From NCBI GenBank assembly GCA_037783545.1, contig JBBELK010000808.1, forward strand, positions 186,001 to 250,000: a stretch of DNA of 64,000 bases, written 5' to 3'. Each line of letters begins with the position of its first letter. The first letter of the stretch is position 1. This document shows, one piece after another, positions 33,081 through 43,700 of the stretch. The DNA comes from Henricia sp. BOLD:AAB3569. Lineage: Eukaryota; Echinodermata; Asteroidea; Spinulosida; Echinasteridae. Below the pieces are notes generated by a model. The model was given only the letters and a program-made list of their open reading frames with translations. It was not told where the DNA came from and searched no databases. A program made the position numbers and the translations under genes.

Positions 33081-33839
33081 GACCCTTAGAAAATGCATCG
33101 CGTTGAAACAGCACACACGCAGTACACAGCGCCCATTTCGGACCGCTTAGATGAGAAGTAAATCATTTGCAAACGATGTAAATAATTTCATCTTCATGGA
33201 TTATTTTTTGGTAAAATTATATCATCTTGGGCGGAAACATTTAAATTGAATACATGTAGTTGCTACCAGATCAATATTTTCTTAGAGGAAGGTTTTCCCT
33301 GTCAACTCGTTGATTGACTTTTGGGGTCGCTGCAAATGATACAGTGGGCCTTTAGTGCTCTTAAGGCTGAGCCTGTTGTATGCTCTTGTTTTTATATGCT
33401 CCTAATGCTCTGAATGTGTTGTTTCCGTCGCGGGTACGGGTGAGGACACATGGGCGATGGGCATCAGACTTCAGAGCATTAACCACTTGACACAGGAGGA
33501 CGTGTAAACCCGCCAAGATTTCCCCATCGGTGTAGCGGAGGACTAGTAAACACGTTTAGGAGAAATTCGTTTTTTTAACAAAGCGTCATTGTGGTGTACA
33601 ATGACGGTGCATCGACGTAACAATACTTCCCCGCACATGGTTAATGAGTTCAGTTGTTTTCCGTCCTCCATATTTTAACTATAAATAAACCCGCGCCTAC
33701 GTACAGCAATGTTTGAAATAATCCCGGCGTTAACTGGTTAAGAGCATACCAAAAAACCGTAATGGGAATTTTGAGAAAAAGGGCTAGCAAAGATCTACAA
33801 AAACATCGTTAAAACCGTCTATCCGGAAGTAAGTGGACA
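33081..33839. other. Unassigned DNA, with one element-arm fragment
   Basis: 33740-33839 repeats the arm sequence seen at 31615-31710 (GCTAGCAAAGATCTACAAA, TCCGGAAGTAAGTGGACAA). The rest is unrecognised. Confidence 0.5.
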
Positions 33840-33995
33840 ATTTTAATGTTCCCAGTAAATCCAAGAACACATTGGTGGTAAGTTGACTGGACTGAGGTTT
33901 TTAAAAAGTGAAATAAATCGCATGTTTGTCATCCAATATGGTATTTAAATATTACAGTGGATCCACGAGTCTGATGTTTACAGGCGACTTGCTAG

Positions 33996-34090
33996 TACAT
34001 ACCGTGTACAAGTCTTGTTTAGGGTCACACTTCCGGAGTCAGCTCATGCATGGGTTTTAACGTTGTGACGATATTATTTAAGTTGTCACT
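33996..34090 (+). repeat. Dispersed repeat shared with 42.26-42.36 kb
   Basis: GGTCACACTTCCGGAG and GGGTTTTAACGTTGTGACGA recur in the same order and orientation at 42288-42355. Confidence 0.75.
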
Positions 34091-34444
34091 TTAACGTACC
34101 GCGTTTGTAAGTTCCCAAACGCCAATAAATGAAAAAGGCACATTAAATTCTACCGATTAAAAAAACAAATGAAGAAAATGTCAGTACTTATCGCAAACAA
34201 ATAAAAATGTCCGACCTCGGATTATGGGTTCGAGCCCCACTTGTGCCAACGTGTTTGTGTCCGTGGGCAAGACACTTAATCTCCATTGCCTGGTCAGCCC
34301 AAGCGATATTTGGGGAGCTGTTAGGCGGAATGCCACAATCTAACTGCTGATAGGACTGTGCGCCTTGGCCAGGTAGCCACCTAGTTAAAGCGAAATGGTT
34401 CTGGTGATTTCCTGATGGCAGCGATAATGTTAATGGCAACAGCG

Positions 34445-36045
34445 CCTGGGGCCGTATTCATAAAACACACTTAACCTAAGGGCAACACTTGCACTAATCT
34501 TTTAAGGAATTCACTTTACTAAGAGAATCCCTTAAGTGACATTCAGAAAGGTTCTAAATGCAACACTTTACTAAGAGTGTCACTTAAAGATAGTTGTAGA
34601 TAAGGGAAACCCTTAAGTGAATTATTACACTGAATATTGATATTCTGATAGCTCCTCCAATCACTGCACTCCATCCGAGCTTATTTGCATACTTGTACAT
34701 GGTAACAAAATGGCTGACAGCAAAATATGGGGAAGGAAATGCTGGTGGCAGAACATGGAAAGAGGAGAGAAATCCTATGTCCTCTTTTGATGCCACTCTC
34801 AGTTGGCTGAGGCAGTCGGCATTTTAAATTAGCATCTGTCAGAGTATTGAAGAGTGTCAAGAAATAATGGAAATTTTGGTGATTTCGGCACTGGCTAAAG
34901 GTTCGTTTTAGTGACCTCTAGGCTCTAAAGTCTACGTGTATGTCTAATTGGATTTCTGAAATAACTCGGCCTAACTATCGTAGGCTACATGTACATCATT
35001 GATTCAAACGTAACTTGGACGTAGGTCTATCACAGGTCTATACTCGGCAGATAGTCTGAACCTAGGCGTGTGTGTTCACCTACCAAAATACACAGCTAAA
35101 AATGCTCAATGCACAGTTTCTTTAAAGATGGGAGCACACATTTAAACTGTCACAGTACTTGTAGGACCTATTAAAATACATGCAGCTACATTTTGGACTG
35201 GTGTATATATGTAGGCCTAGTGAAAGATAAACTTCAGAATTTGAGCTAGGCCTAACGTTCATGACGTCAGTACTAAACATGCTAAACTATAGGCTACATG
35301 TGATTTACCATGTTTACATGAAAGTACGGCAACTGTTAAACTGAAAAAACAGCTTGACCTACCTCAAATTTATCCCTTTGAACCTTGCTCTAAACTGCTT
35401 CCTTTATCTCCATAGGCCTACTTTTAAATCTTTTCATGTCAAATAATGTAAAAATAAATTAGAGAATATGTCAGTAAAACAGTCAAAGACTAAGCTAAGG
35501 TTGGTTAGGCTGGGCCTACTTAAAATACACTACCATGACTGTCTAAAGCACTGTCTATCTGGCGTGTGTGAATGATTGTAGTTGTACATGTATCTATGTG
35601 TGTACATGTCATGCACTGCATACACTGTGACACTACATGCACTGCGCTGTGTACAGGTCAGTGTGTGAAAGGTCGTCTATGGAGAGCATAAAAGAATAGA
35701 TCAAAATAGTGAATTATTTGCTCACTGTTTTATTCTTGAGTATTATTTCAAAAGTGATTTGGCATTTTCTGTAATACATGTAGTTTCAATAGTGGTTATC
35801 AGTTTAGGTCTTTTTGTGTTTGGGATGATGCACAAGTGTGGAGTAAGTATTTAAGGGCAACTTTTAAGGGACCTCAGAGGTCCCTTAAAAGTTGCCCTTA
35901 AATATTGGAAAGTTAAGGAATTCACTTTTAATACCCTTAAATGTTTGGTGAATATCACTAAAGTCAAATCCTGAAAATTTCCCACATTTAAGGGAATCCC
36001 TTAGCCAAATCGCCCTTAAGTGTGTTTTATGAATACGGCCCCAGG
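34445..36045. mobile_element. 1.6-kb TIR element inside the SINE
   Basis: 30-bp perfect inverted ends: CCTGGGGCCGTATTCATAAA plus ACACACTTAA. CTTAAGTGA and CTTTACTAAGAG motifs are repeated near both ends. The interior has no transposase; the 35-kb part is AT-rich with nothing recognisable. Confidence 0.88.
35848..35904. repeat. 57-bp perfect hairpin, 1-base loop
   Basis: 28-base arms around a single A at 35876 (arm starts TATTTAAGGGCAACTTTTAA, ends ACCTC). Confidence 0.95.
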
Positions 36046-36090
36046 AGTATAGGGTAGACATGTGCGCTATACAAGTGTCCATCGTTACAT

Positions 36091-36526
36091 TATTTCATTC
36101 CTAAGGAAAAACTTTTCAGAGTTATCTCATAGCTGCAGTACGTGGGGTCCCAGTGGGTGTCCGTGTATGGTAATATTTCCAAAAATATCGACCCAGAATA
36201 AAAAATTAATCAACGACACAAAATGCAGTTTTTATATTTTATATACAGGACATGGCTGGCACATAAACAAGGGGAGGCATACACTTGACAGTAGGGACTT
36301 ACATTTACTCGGTGTCCGTCCAGTTTCATCCCACAAGGAACATCCGAACATTAAGTACACCAAAGGCTACACAAAACAAACACAGTACACCCGTACCCAG
36401 ACTGTACACAGCCACAAGTGCCTGTGTAGCATTTTAGTAAGTATTCACACTTTTTGTTCCTGTAATCTGAACAATAGGTTTGAAAGGAGCGTAGGGCTCG
36501 GACGCTTCGCGTCCTCGCCCATTGGG
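36091..36526. other. Unassigned DNA
   Basis: A 164-codon frame runs through from 36062 but begins in SINE tail and ends in the next SINE. I see no domain. Confidence 0.4.
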
Positions 36527-36892
36527 GTACTGTGGCCGAGCGGTTTAGGTCATTGACTCGCAATCATAGGTGAAAACTTGGGGTTGCAGGTTCGAACCTC
36601 CCCACGGCTACGGTACCTGTGCCCTTGGGCAAGGCACTCAACCACACTTGCTCCATCCTTCGGAAGGGATGTAAAGCCGTTGGTCCAATGTGTTAGGTAA
36701 TGGAAACGCACTCTAAAGATCCCAGAGCATTCTTTCGTGAAGAGCAAGGGGGATCATCCCCGGTGTCTCTGGCCATTTCTAATTCTAATTCTTCATGGGT
36801 TTCCTCACGCTTGCGAGTGACAGTGCAATGAGCACTATTGAGGAATCCTTGGTATGAATACCAGAAAGAAATAATAATAATAATAATAATTC
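36527..36892 (+). mobile_element. tRNA-headed SINE, family B, with (TAA)n tail
   Basis: The head has TGGCCGAGCGGTTTAGG (class II, Ser/Leu-like A box), a CTCGCAA anticodon loop (nominal CGC), a long variable arm and the B box GGTTCGAACC. The body has CCCTTGGGCAAGGCACTC and GGGATGTAAAGCCGTTGGTC. It ends in AATAATAATAATAATAAT. Complete and probably relatively young. Confidence 0.85.
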
Positions 36893-37005
36893 GAATCAAA
36901 GAATGTCCACTTTTTTCGTCATTTCCCATTAACAGAATGATGTGCAATGATCGATTTTTCCCAACGTTATTTTTCTTTATATTTTTCTCGTAATCTTGTC
37001 ACCGT

Positions 37006-37157
37006 TGAAATTATCAGCGTTGAGACATTATGTTATGCGTGCCGCACACAATGCAATAACCACAAGGGGTGGACTCATGAGCCAACCAGCGCACAACGAG
37101 CGCCCTCTTATTGCATTGTATGCGGCATGACGTAATGTCTGAACGCTGATAATTTCA
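37006..37157. mobile_element. Foldback MITE (about 150 bp)
   Basis: TGAAATTATCAGCGTTGAGA is inverted at the other end (TCTGAACGCTGATAATTTCA). The arms continue to the AATGCAATA/TATTGCATT pair, with a loop of about 50 bases. Confidence 0.88.
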
Positions 37158-37588
37158 TGTTAACGTCAACAAGTCACTTTTAGCCTTCTTAAAGGATAAC
37201 TCAGCAGTGACTTTTGGGGCTTGAAAGGCGTTTGGATCCCAAAACAAAAACAATCAAAAGCCACATGTGCAGATTTGTGGTCGAAATAAACATGTCCAAT
37301 CTGTATCCACCTTTGCCACTTTTGGTGTAACACACAGGGTATACAAAAACCGCCAAGTTGAGACAAGCGACAGAGCGGAATATTAATTACATAAATTCAT
37401 GTTCGATGATATCTACATTGAATGCGTTTATAATAAATAACAAGAGAACAGAATGAGAATAATCTCCTCTTTAGGTGCTAAGGCCAATTACGACAGCTCC
37501 AAAATAATACAATTCCAGAATCGACTGTCAAATTTTGAGAATTTGTGGCTGGGTATACAAAGTTTGAATGGGGAGATGGTTCAGACAA

Positions 37589-37594
37589 TTTATT
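37589..37594 (-). promoter_or_regulatory. Possible poly(A) signal of the SLC37A3-like gene
   Basis: AATAAA on the minus strand, 48 bases past the TAA stop of the transporter. It is the first such hexamer after the stop that I see, which would give a very short 3' UTR. Transcript data would decide. Confidence 0.4.
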
Positions 37595-37641
37595 TTGTTC
37601 ATTTAAAAAAACATAGTACTGTGAATATATTTACAGACATT

Positions 37642-37728
37642 TTACTTTACATGATATTTTGACTGCTTGTGTAATGTCTTCAGTTCCTTCACGAATATTG
37701 GCATGATGAAGGTCGTTCCAACAATCAA
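37642..37728 (-). CDS. SLC37A3: SLC37A3-like terminal exon l
   Basis: 87 bases, LIVGTTFIMPIFVKELKTLH then KQSKYHVK and TAA at 37642-37644: end of TM12 and a short basic cytoplasmic tail. Acceptor CATTGCAG. Confidence 0.9.
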   Translation of the reverse strand: MIVGTTFIMPIFVKELKTLHKQSKYHVK

Positions 37729-40700
37729 CTGCAATGGAAAATTCAAATAAAATACGTATTTCATAAACAGAGCATAAACTTACAAAACTAACTTCTATTG
37801 GAATAAAATTTAAGCATGTATAATATATACCAGTAGGCTTACTATCGTGGAGACGTAGTGCTTACATGTACACTACTCACAATAAGTTATAGATATCGGT
37901 ATATGTTGTGTTTTTGGAATTTTCTTTTTTTCAAACGACTGTTTTCACCTCGGCCTATTCATGTGACAAGGTGTGCCTTATACACAATTACATGTATTCA
38001 AGCGGAATACATACCCTTAATAAAATATCTGCGCGCACACCCCCATAATATCCCTATAACTTATAGTGAGTAGTGTGTAGTGAATAGCGTGTTGGACGTT
38101 TGAGGAAGAAGTACTTGAGAACATGCGGAGTATCTAAGCACACGACAATGACAACATGCTTGCAATGACCAGGAGCCAATTTCATGGCGCTGCTTAACCG
38201 CTAGCTGAAAACGTGTGCTTACTGTAGCAGAAAAGTTCTGCTAACGTTACCGCTATTTCACGGCCGCGTCGTGCTAAGCATGCGCGTGCTTGGAAACGGG
38301 TAATGCTGCGTCTCTGAATCTAGCAAACGTTTAGCATTGCTTACAGTTACGGTCTCCATAGCCAGAGCCTCCGTTAGCACAAAATAGGCTGCTAAACAGT
38401 ACCATATATAAAAATGGCTCTAGCCTCTAATTGGTTCGAGGCCTTTTGCAATAGCGCTGCTTAAGCATTAGCTGAAAATGCGTGCTTACTATAGCAGACG
38501 AGTTAGCGCTATTCCATGGTCGTGGCGTGGTTAAAGGGCCCCTGAAATGGTGTTTTTATCAATGAAATATGTGCTATGAAACTAGTCCATTAATTTACAA
38601 TCATAAAAACCCTACTTGGAAGTTGTTTTGGGGGTTAAAATCAAGGTTTTTGATTTTTATGCTAATGAAAATTGACATAGGCCTATGCATGAGCAAAGTG
38701 GTGATGTCACATTAGGAAAACACAAAAGTTTGCAAAATTTTCTCCAACTTGCTGAAATTTGTGTAACCCATGACGGTTTAGCTTTGTTTTACATGTTGCC
38801 TGTTGTAAACCTTGAGAAAACTAAGGCTGGAAACTGCAGCATTTTTCCACAATTCCAGTTTGAAGTCTTATGTTTTTTCTTTGCCTTTGTGCTGTGTGTT
38901 CCTAAAGTGACATGGCCCAAACAGCGCCCTCCTTTTGTGAGTTTATGTGAAGAAATTTTCAAAGTTAAAAAAAATGCCACTTTTTATTCATGGGGCACCA
39001 TAATAAACAGTAGTATTGTCTTTCTACACAAGTAATCCTTCATATACAGCAAAAACTGTGCATAAAGTTATTGAGCACTTCAGGGGCCCTTGAATATGAA
39101 TGTTGTCTATAGTTTCAGGGTTTTTAAACAAAATCATTATAAAATGAGTGGTTTTGGTCGCCATCCGGCAAACTTCAGAATCCTCAGCCATATGATGTGA
39201 ATGTGTGATCAACCTTGGAATCAATGAATTCGTAAAACTCACCGTTATAGTTAGAAAGTAGAATACTGATGGCCACCCGTAATGCATCTGAAGAACTGGA
39301 ATTAGTATCTGAAATTAAATTTATTGGATAAAAACTACGTATATGGACTTGGTACACATCTTCCTGCTCCACTTTAAACCTTGCACTTACAGGAACTTGT
39401 TCATATTTTTCCATGCAGAAAATGGATTTCGTTCTAACCTAACAAAGTAAAATGCCTCCCTAAAATACTATCCATGGGAAGAAAACAGAAAGTTTGTATT
39501 CTTCAATTTGGATGTGGAAAGCAAAAAGGTGTAATCACTGCACTGCAGATAATAGTTTACAAAACATCATTACGATATCCTTGGAAATATGTGGATTGGG
39601 AGAGCGAAATTTAAAAATGGTAAAAAGAAAAATATGACAAATGATATGGTATCCAAATCTCAACATCCACGGAAAAAAATGGGGGGGGGGGGGGGGGGGG
39701 GGGGGTAGGGGGAGCGCCCAAACATGTAATCTGAACACGCTCCTTAAAGAACTGTGCAAACGCTTAACATGGTAAAGTTTGAATGGTTTAATATTGCTTT
39801 TACTGAGAAAGTTTTAGATCAAGAGTGTTGTTTTTCCCTTTACGTTTTATTATATGGAATGTCGATATTTTATGGTATTTTACTCTCTAAATTAAGCTTT
39901 AAGGCTCCGTAAAATAAACCAGATTTTGAATAAACCAGATTGAATTGAATTGAGACCTCACCTGACCCATAGCAGCACCCATTGTTCCAGTGCCATCAAT
40001 GATTCCTGCGACTGTAGCCAAAGCTTCTTGACTTCCATGAATAGCATCCTGCTGACCCAGTTCGGCTGACACCACTGAGCTGACTAAATGTGCAGAACCG
40101 TTCACACATATCCCCAGCAGTGTCAGAAGAAATGCATTTAATATAAGATCAGCCGGGCAAACTGAAAAAATAAGAAGTTTGAAAAACATATGTCATTTTG
40201 AAGTACGGTCATTCCGTGTGAAATCACCTAGAGGTTGTCAGGGGTCCGACTCGGATTTGGACGAAACTTTTTCTAAAAATACTTTAACCTATGAACATGT
40301 AGCAAATTTTAGAGGCCAACTCCAACTCTTTGCTGAGATATGACCTCCAGAAAATGCCTACCCTACCCACATTTTCCCAATCTTGCCGTGCCATTGAAGT
40401 TTTTAACATTATTGGAGGCCTGTAGCTCAAAAAGGCTCTAGGATTTTTACCTGAAGATTGATATACACATAGATTGGCATCCAATCTGCATGATTCTGTT
40501 ATCAAAAGTATGGTACCACGTTTCCTTTTCTAGATGTCGCTCCCCGAAAACTCTCATTTTTGATTATCGTGGTAACTTTATTTTATTTTGGCTCCCCATG
40601 GTGCCCACATGGATGGTCTGATTGACTTCATATTTTATATGCACACCCACAAGACACATGGCTTTGCTTCATATCAAGGGCAAAGCAATTCCACTCCTTT

Positions 40701-43700
40701 TGGGGCGTGGTCAAGGCTTAAAAGTGGGTTCGCAAAGAAAAATGGCAAAATGAGCCGCCTCTTCTGAGAGGTGGTTCCCCCGATACATGTAGGTCACTAC
40801 CCAAGCGATTGAAACTTACATATCTTAACATACTGCATCCAATCTATCTTTGGTATACAATTTAGTTTGGTATCTTTTTTCCTTCATGGTTTTTTGAATG
40901 TTTGTAAAAGGTCAATATATTGCTCAAAAACGCTAGTTTTAATTGCATTATATACAGTATACAACATGTTACTAAAGAGAGCAGTCTAATATATCATATT
41001 TAATACCTGTTCAATTCTACAGGTAGTCAGTTCGAATCCAGGTGATGGCAATGCGAGTGTGCCCTTGGGCAAGACACTTTGCTATGGACTACCTAGCTTC
41101 ACCAGGAGCAAATGGATACCTACACGTACATGTATGAGAGTGAAACTGTTGAGTGTTTGATTGTTGGGCTCTCATCATGAGAGTCCAATAGGCAACCAGG
41201 GCTGTATGCTCTCTAGTGAGCCCAGTGACCGGGGGTAATAATGTGGGCACCATGCTTATAGTAGATTTATGTGCATACTATAATATGTTATTGGGGCACG
41301 ACAACTGAGTGGTACAGTATACTGTAACAGACTGATGAATCCAAGATTTTGGTGAAATCCACAGGTTGGTGGCTTGAATCCCGGTCTCTGTAGTACCTGT
41401 ACCTGGAAGGGTACATGTAGTGAAAAGTGATGTTTCATTTACCTTAAAGGGCCTGTGACGTGCTAAACAACTTTGTGCCTAAGCTTTGCTTCATAATGAC
41501 GGATTACATGTTCAGCAAGACATGCTATTGTTCGTTTGGATGTAAATTCAATAAAAGGTGGCCTTTTTCAACTTTGAAGATTTCATTGCAATAAATCACA
41601 GACAGAGGGCGCTGTTTTGAGTGCATCACATAAGGAAGACAGAAGGGAAAAGTTAAGAAAAAACATAAGACTTCAAGTTGGACTTGTGGCAAATTGCTGC
41701 AGTTTCTACCCCCAGTTTTGTCATGGCTTACAGCAGGCAACATGTAAAACAAACTCAAACACCCATGGATTACAAAAGTTTCAGGAAAATTGAGAAAAAA
41801 GTGGAATCTTTTGTGCACAGTTAAATGTGATTTTCCTGTGTTTGCCTCTTGTGACATCGTGACCTTGGTCATGAATATGCATATTGCATTAGCATAAAAA
41901 CTAAAAACCTTTGTTTTAACCCCCAAAGCAAGCTCCAAATAGGATTTTTATGACTTTAACTGAGTAAAGTGGTTTTAAAGCATAGATTTCTTTGATAAAA
42001 ATCCTAAATAAGGGGCCCTTTAAGTTTCACCTTGGAAAGATGCATTTTTTATAAGGATCATCAGGATCCTAGGCGAGTGTTTTTGATTATGCTTTGATTA
42101 TGTCATAAACCTTTCATATTGTTCATCAGACCGGTCATTGGGGGTAGGGTGGTCTCTCTGTAGGCAATGTTAACCCATGTGCATTCTAACTAAAAAAATA
42201 AAATTAAAAAAAGACAAAAAATAAGGCCCTCTAGTGCCGACACACGTAAAATATCCCCACCCCTATAGACTGTGTAAGTCTCGTTTCAGGTCACACTTCC
42301 GGAGACCTGTCGGGAATGGCATGATCATTGATGGGGTTTTAACGTTGTGACGATCTTCTTTGATTTTTTACCTCCTTTGATTTTTCACCGGAAATAGCAA
42401 AGACCGTCTAAATCCGAATCGAGTACTTTTGAAAGCGGCCATAATGCACCGAATTCGCGCCAACTACACTGCGGCAAAATGTTTGCACCAGTTGTAGACT
42501 ACCAGCGACGCGGTGTGGTTTTTCTATTACGTGTAGGGTTACCAGTTTACGTCAGAGACGGAAATGAAACGGTAGGTGAAACTGCTAATTTTGACGTGGT
42601 GTCAAAATGGGAGCCAAATGGCTTCAAACGTCGTGCTTGTGCCGTGTCGAATTAACAAAATCAAGTTGAATTTAATTCGACACGGCATAAGCGCGACGTT
42701 TGAAACGGGCCTTAGATTCCAGACATGATGTAATAATGCTCAGTTCCAGACATGATGTAATGCTAATTATAAAAAGACCCATTGTGCTGGGACTGAAGCG
42801 CATGCTCTACAAAAAGACGCAGTGCCATATATGGGCATAGTCACGCCCTGTAGGCGTAGTGTTTGACATAATATTTATGAATGATTTATAATTATTGCAC
42901 TGTCTATGGCAAATCACATGCACACAGTGAATGATAGTAAATTAATCCATTCCACCGCCCCGGAACAAAGAAACGAGCCAGCAAGCGTTTAACAATGGAA
43001 GCACAATATGTGCAACCATGCATGTCCACAAGGAACAAAGAAACTGCCCCACGAAATGGCGGCTATTCGATACGGTCTATAGCCTATGGATGCAATGCAC
43101 GGCGTTTTATTTGGTGTAAGAATAGAATACTTATGTAAACACGCTGCATTCTGGTGCTCATGACATGCAGTCATTTCGTTTGTGGTGTCACTATGAGCAA
43201 CTAACAATGGAAATTGGGCACAAACCATTGTTATTAGTGTGACCGGACCTGATTTAGTTTGGTACAAAGTTGTCACAATGGTGCCACATAGTTCATGCCA
43301 CTGCCCCCTGACAATTGTTCTTTGGTATTTCTTTGAAGCTTCTGGAAGGAACAATTGTTGGGTGGCCGTGGCTGGACTGTGTGGCATCCATTATTCCTCT
43401 GTGCCAGCAGGCACTTTGGAATTTACTTGCTTTGGTTTTATTATTTCTATTGTATGTTATTCTATTCATTGGTGCCAGGCACTCTGAAATGTGCCCAGCC
43501 TCACTAGCTTTGCCTATTATTCCTTGGTGGGCACATTCTGGAATCTGCCTGACCTGTATTTACCTTTATTGTGGTTTATATTATATTCTTTGTACTGTGC
43601 CTGGCATCTGTTACTTTATTGTTACTAATTATATTTAACCATGACCATGCTCCATATATAAGGGCTCAAAATTTACTAGTTTAAGGGCTCAAAATTTACC

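Larger units (their letters stand above)
30019..33955. repeat. 3.9-kb imperfect palindrome built from Tc1-like copies
   Basis: Outer arms 30019-30160 and 33840-33955 are inverted copies (AAGTGAAATAAATCGCATG, TTCTTGGATTTACTGGGAAC on the other strand). Inner arms 30300-31882 and 32372-33080 are also inverted copies and carry transposase C-termini in opposite directions. The left inner arm is lengthened by an 870-bp insertion. The right side has about 650 bp of unmatched DNA. Confidence 0.8.
34200..36090 (+). mobile_element. tRNA-headed SINE, family A, copy 2, split in two
   Basis: The head (GGATTATGGGTTCGAGCCCC, B box) and body 34200-34444 match copy 1 on the other strand. After the 1.6-kb insertion, 36046-36090 resumes with GGTAGACATGTGCGCTATACAA, matching the tail of copy 1 (GAAATGGCGCTATATAA). 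The GTGGGCAAGACACTTAA stretch is typical of invertebrate tRNA-SINE bodies. Confidence 0.78.

Noticed and set aside
36062-36556. 164-codon plus-strand frame
   Set aside because: Starts in SINE tail and ends in a tRNA-like SINE head; no domain.
36527-36600. Functional tRNA-Ser/Leu gene
   Set aside because: The head runs straight into a SINE body with a (TAA)n tail and the anticodon stem is mismatched.
38685-39035. 116-codon frame (and 137-codon frame at 41525-41938) as a new conserved protein
   Set aside because: The shared residues come from DNA homology between copies of one TIR element; the third copy is interrupted. Kept only as something to test.
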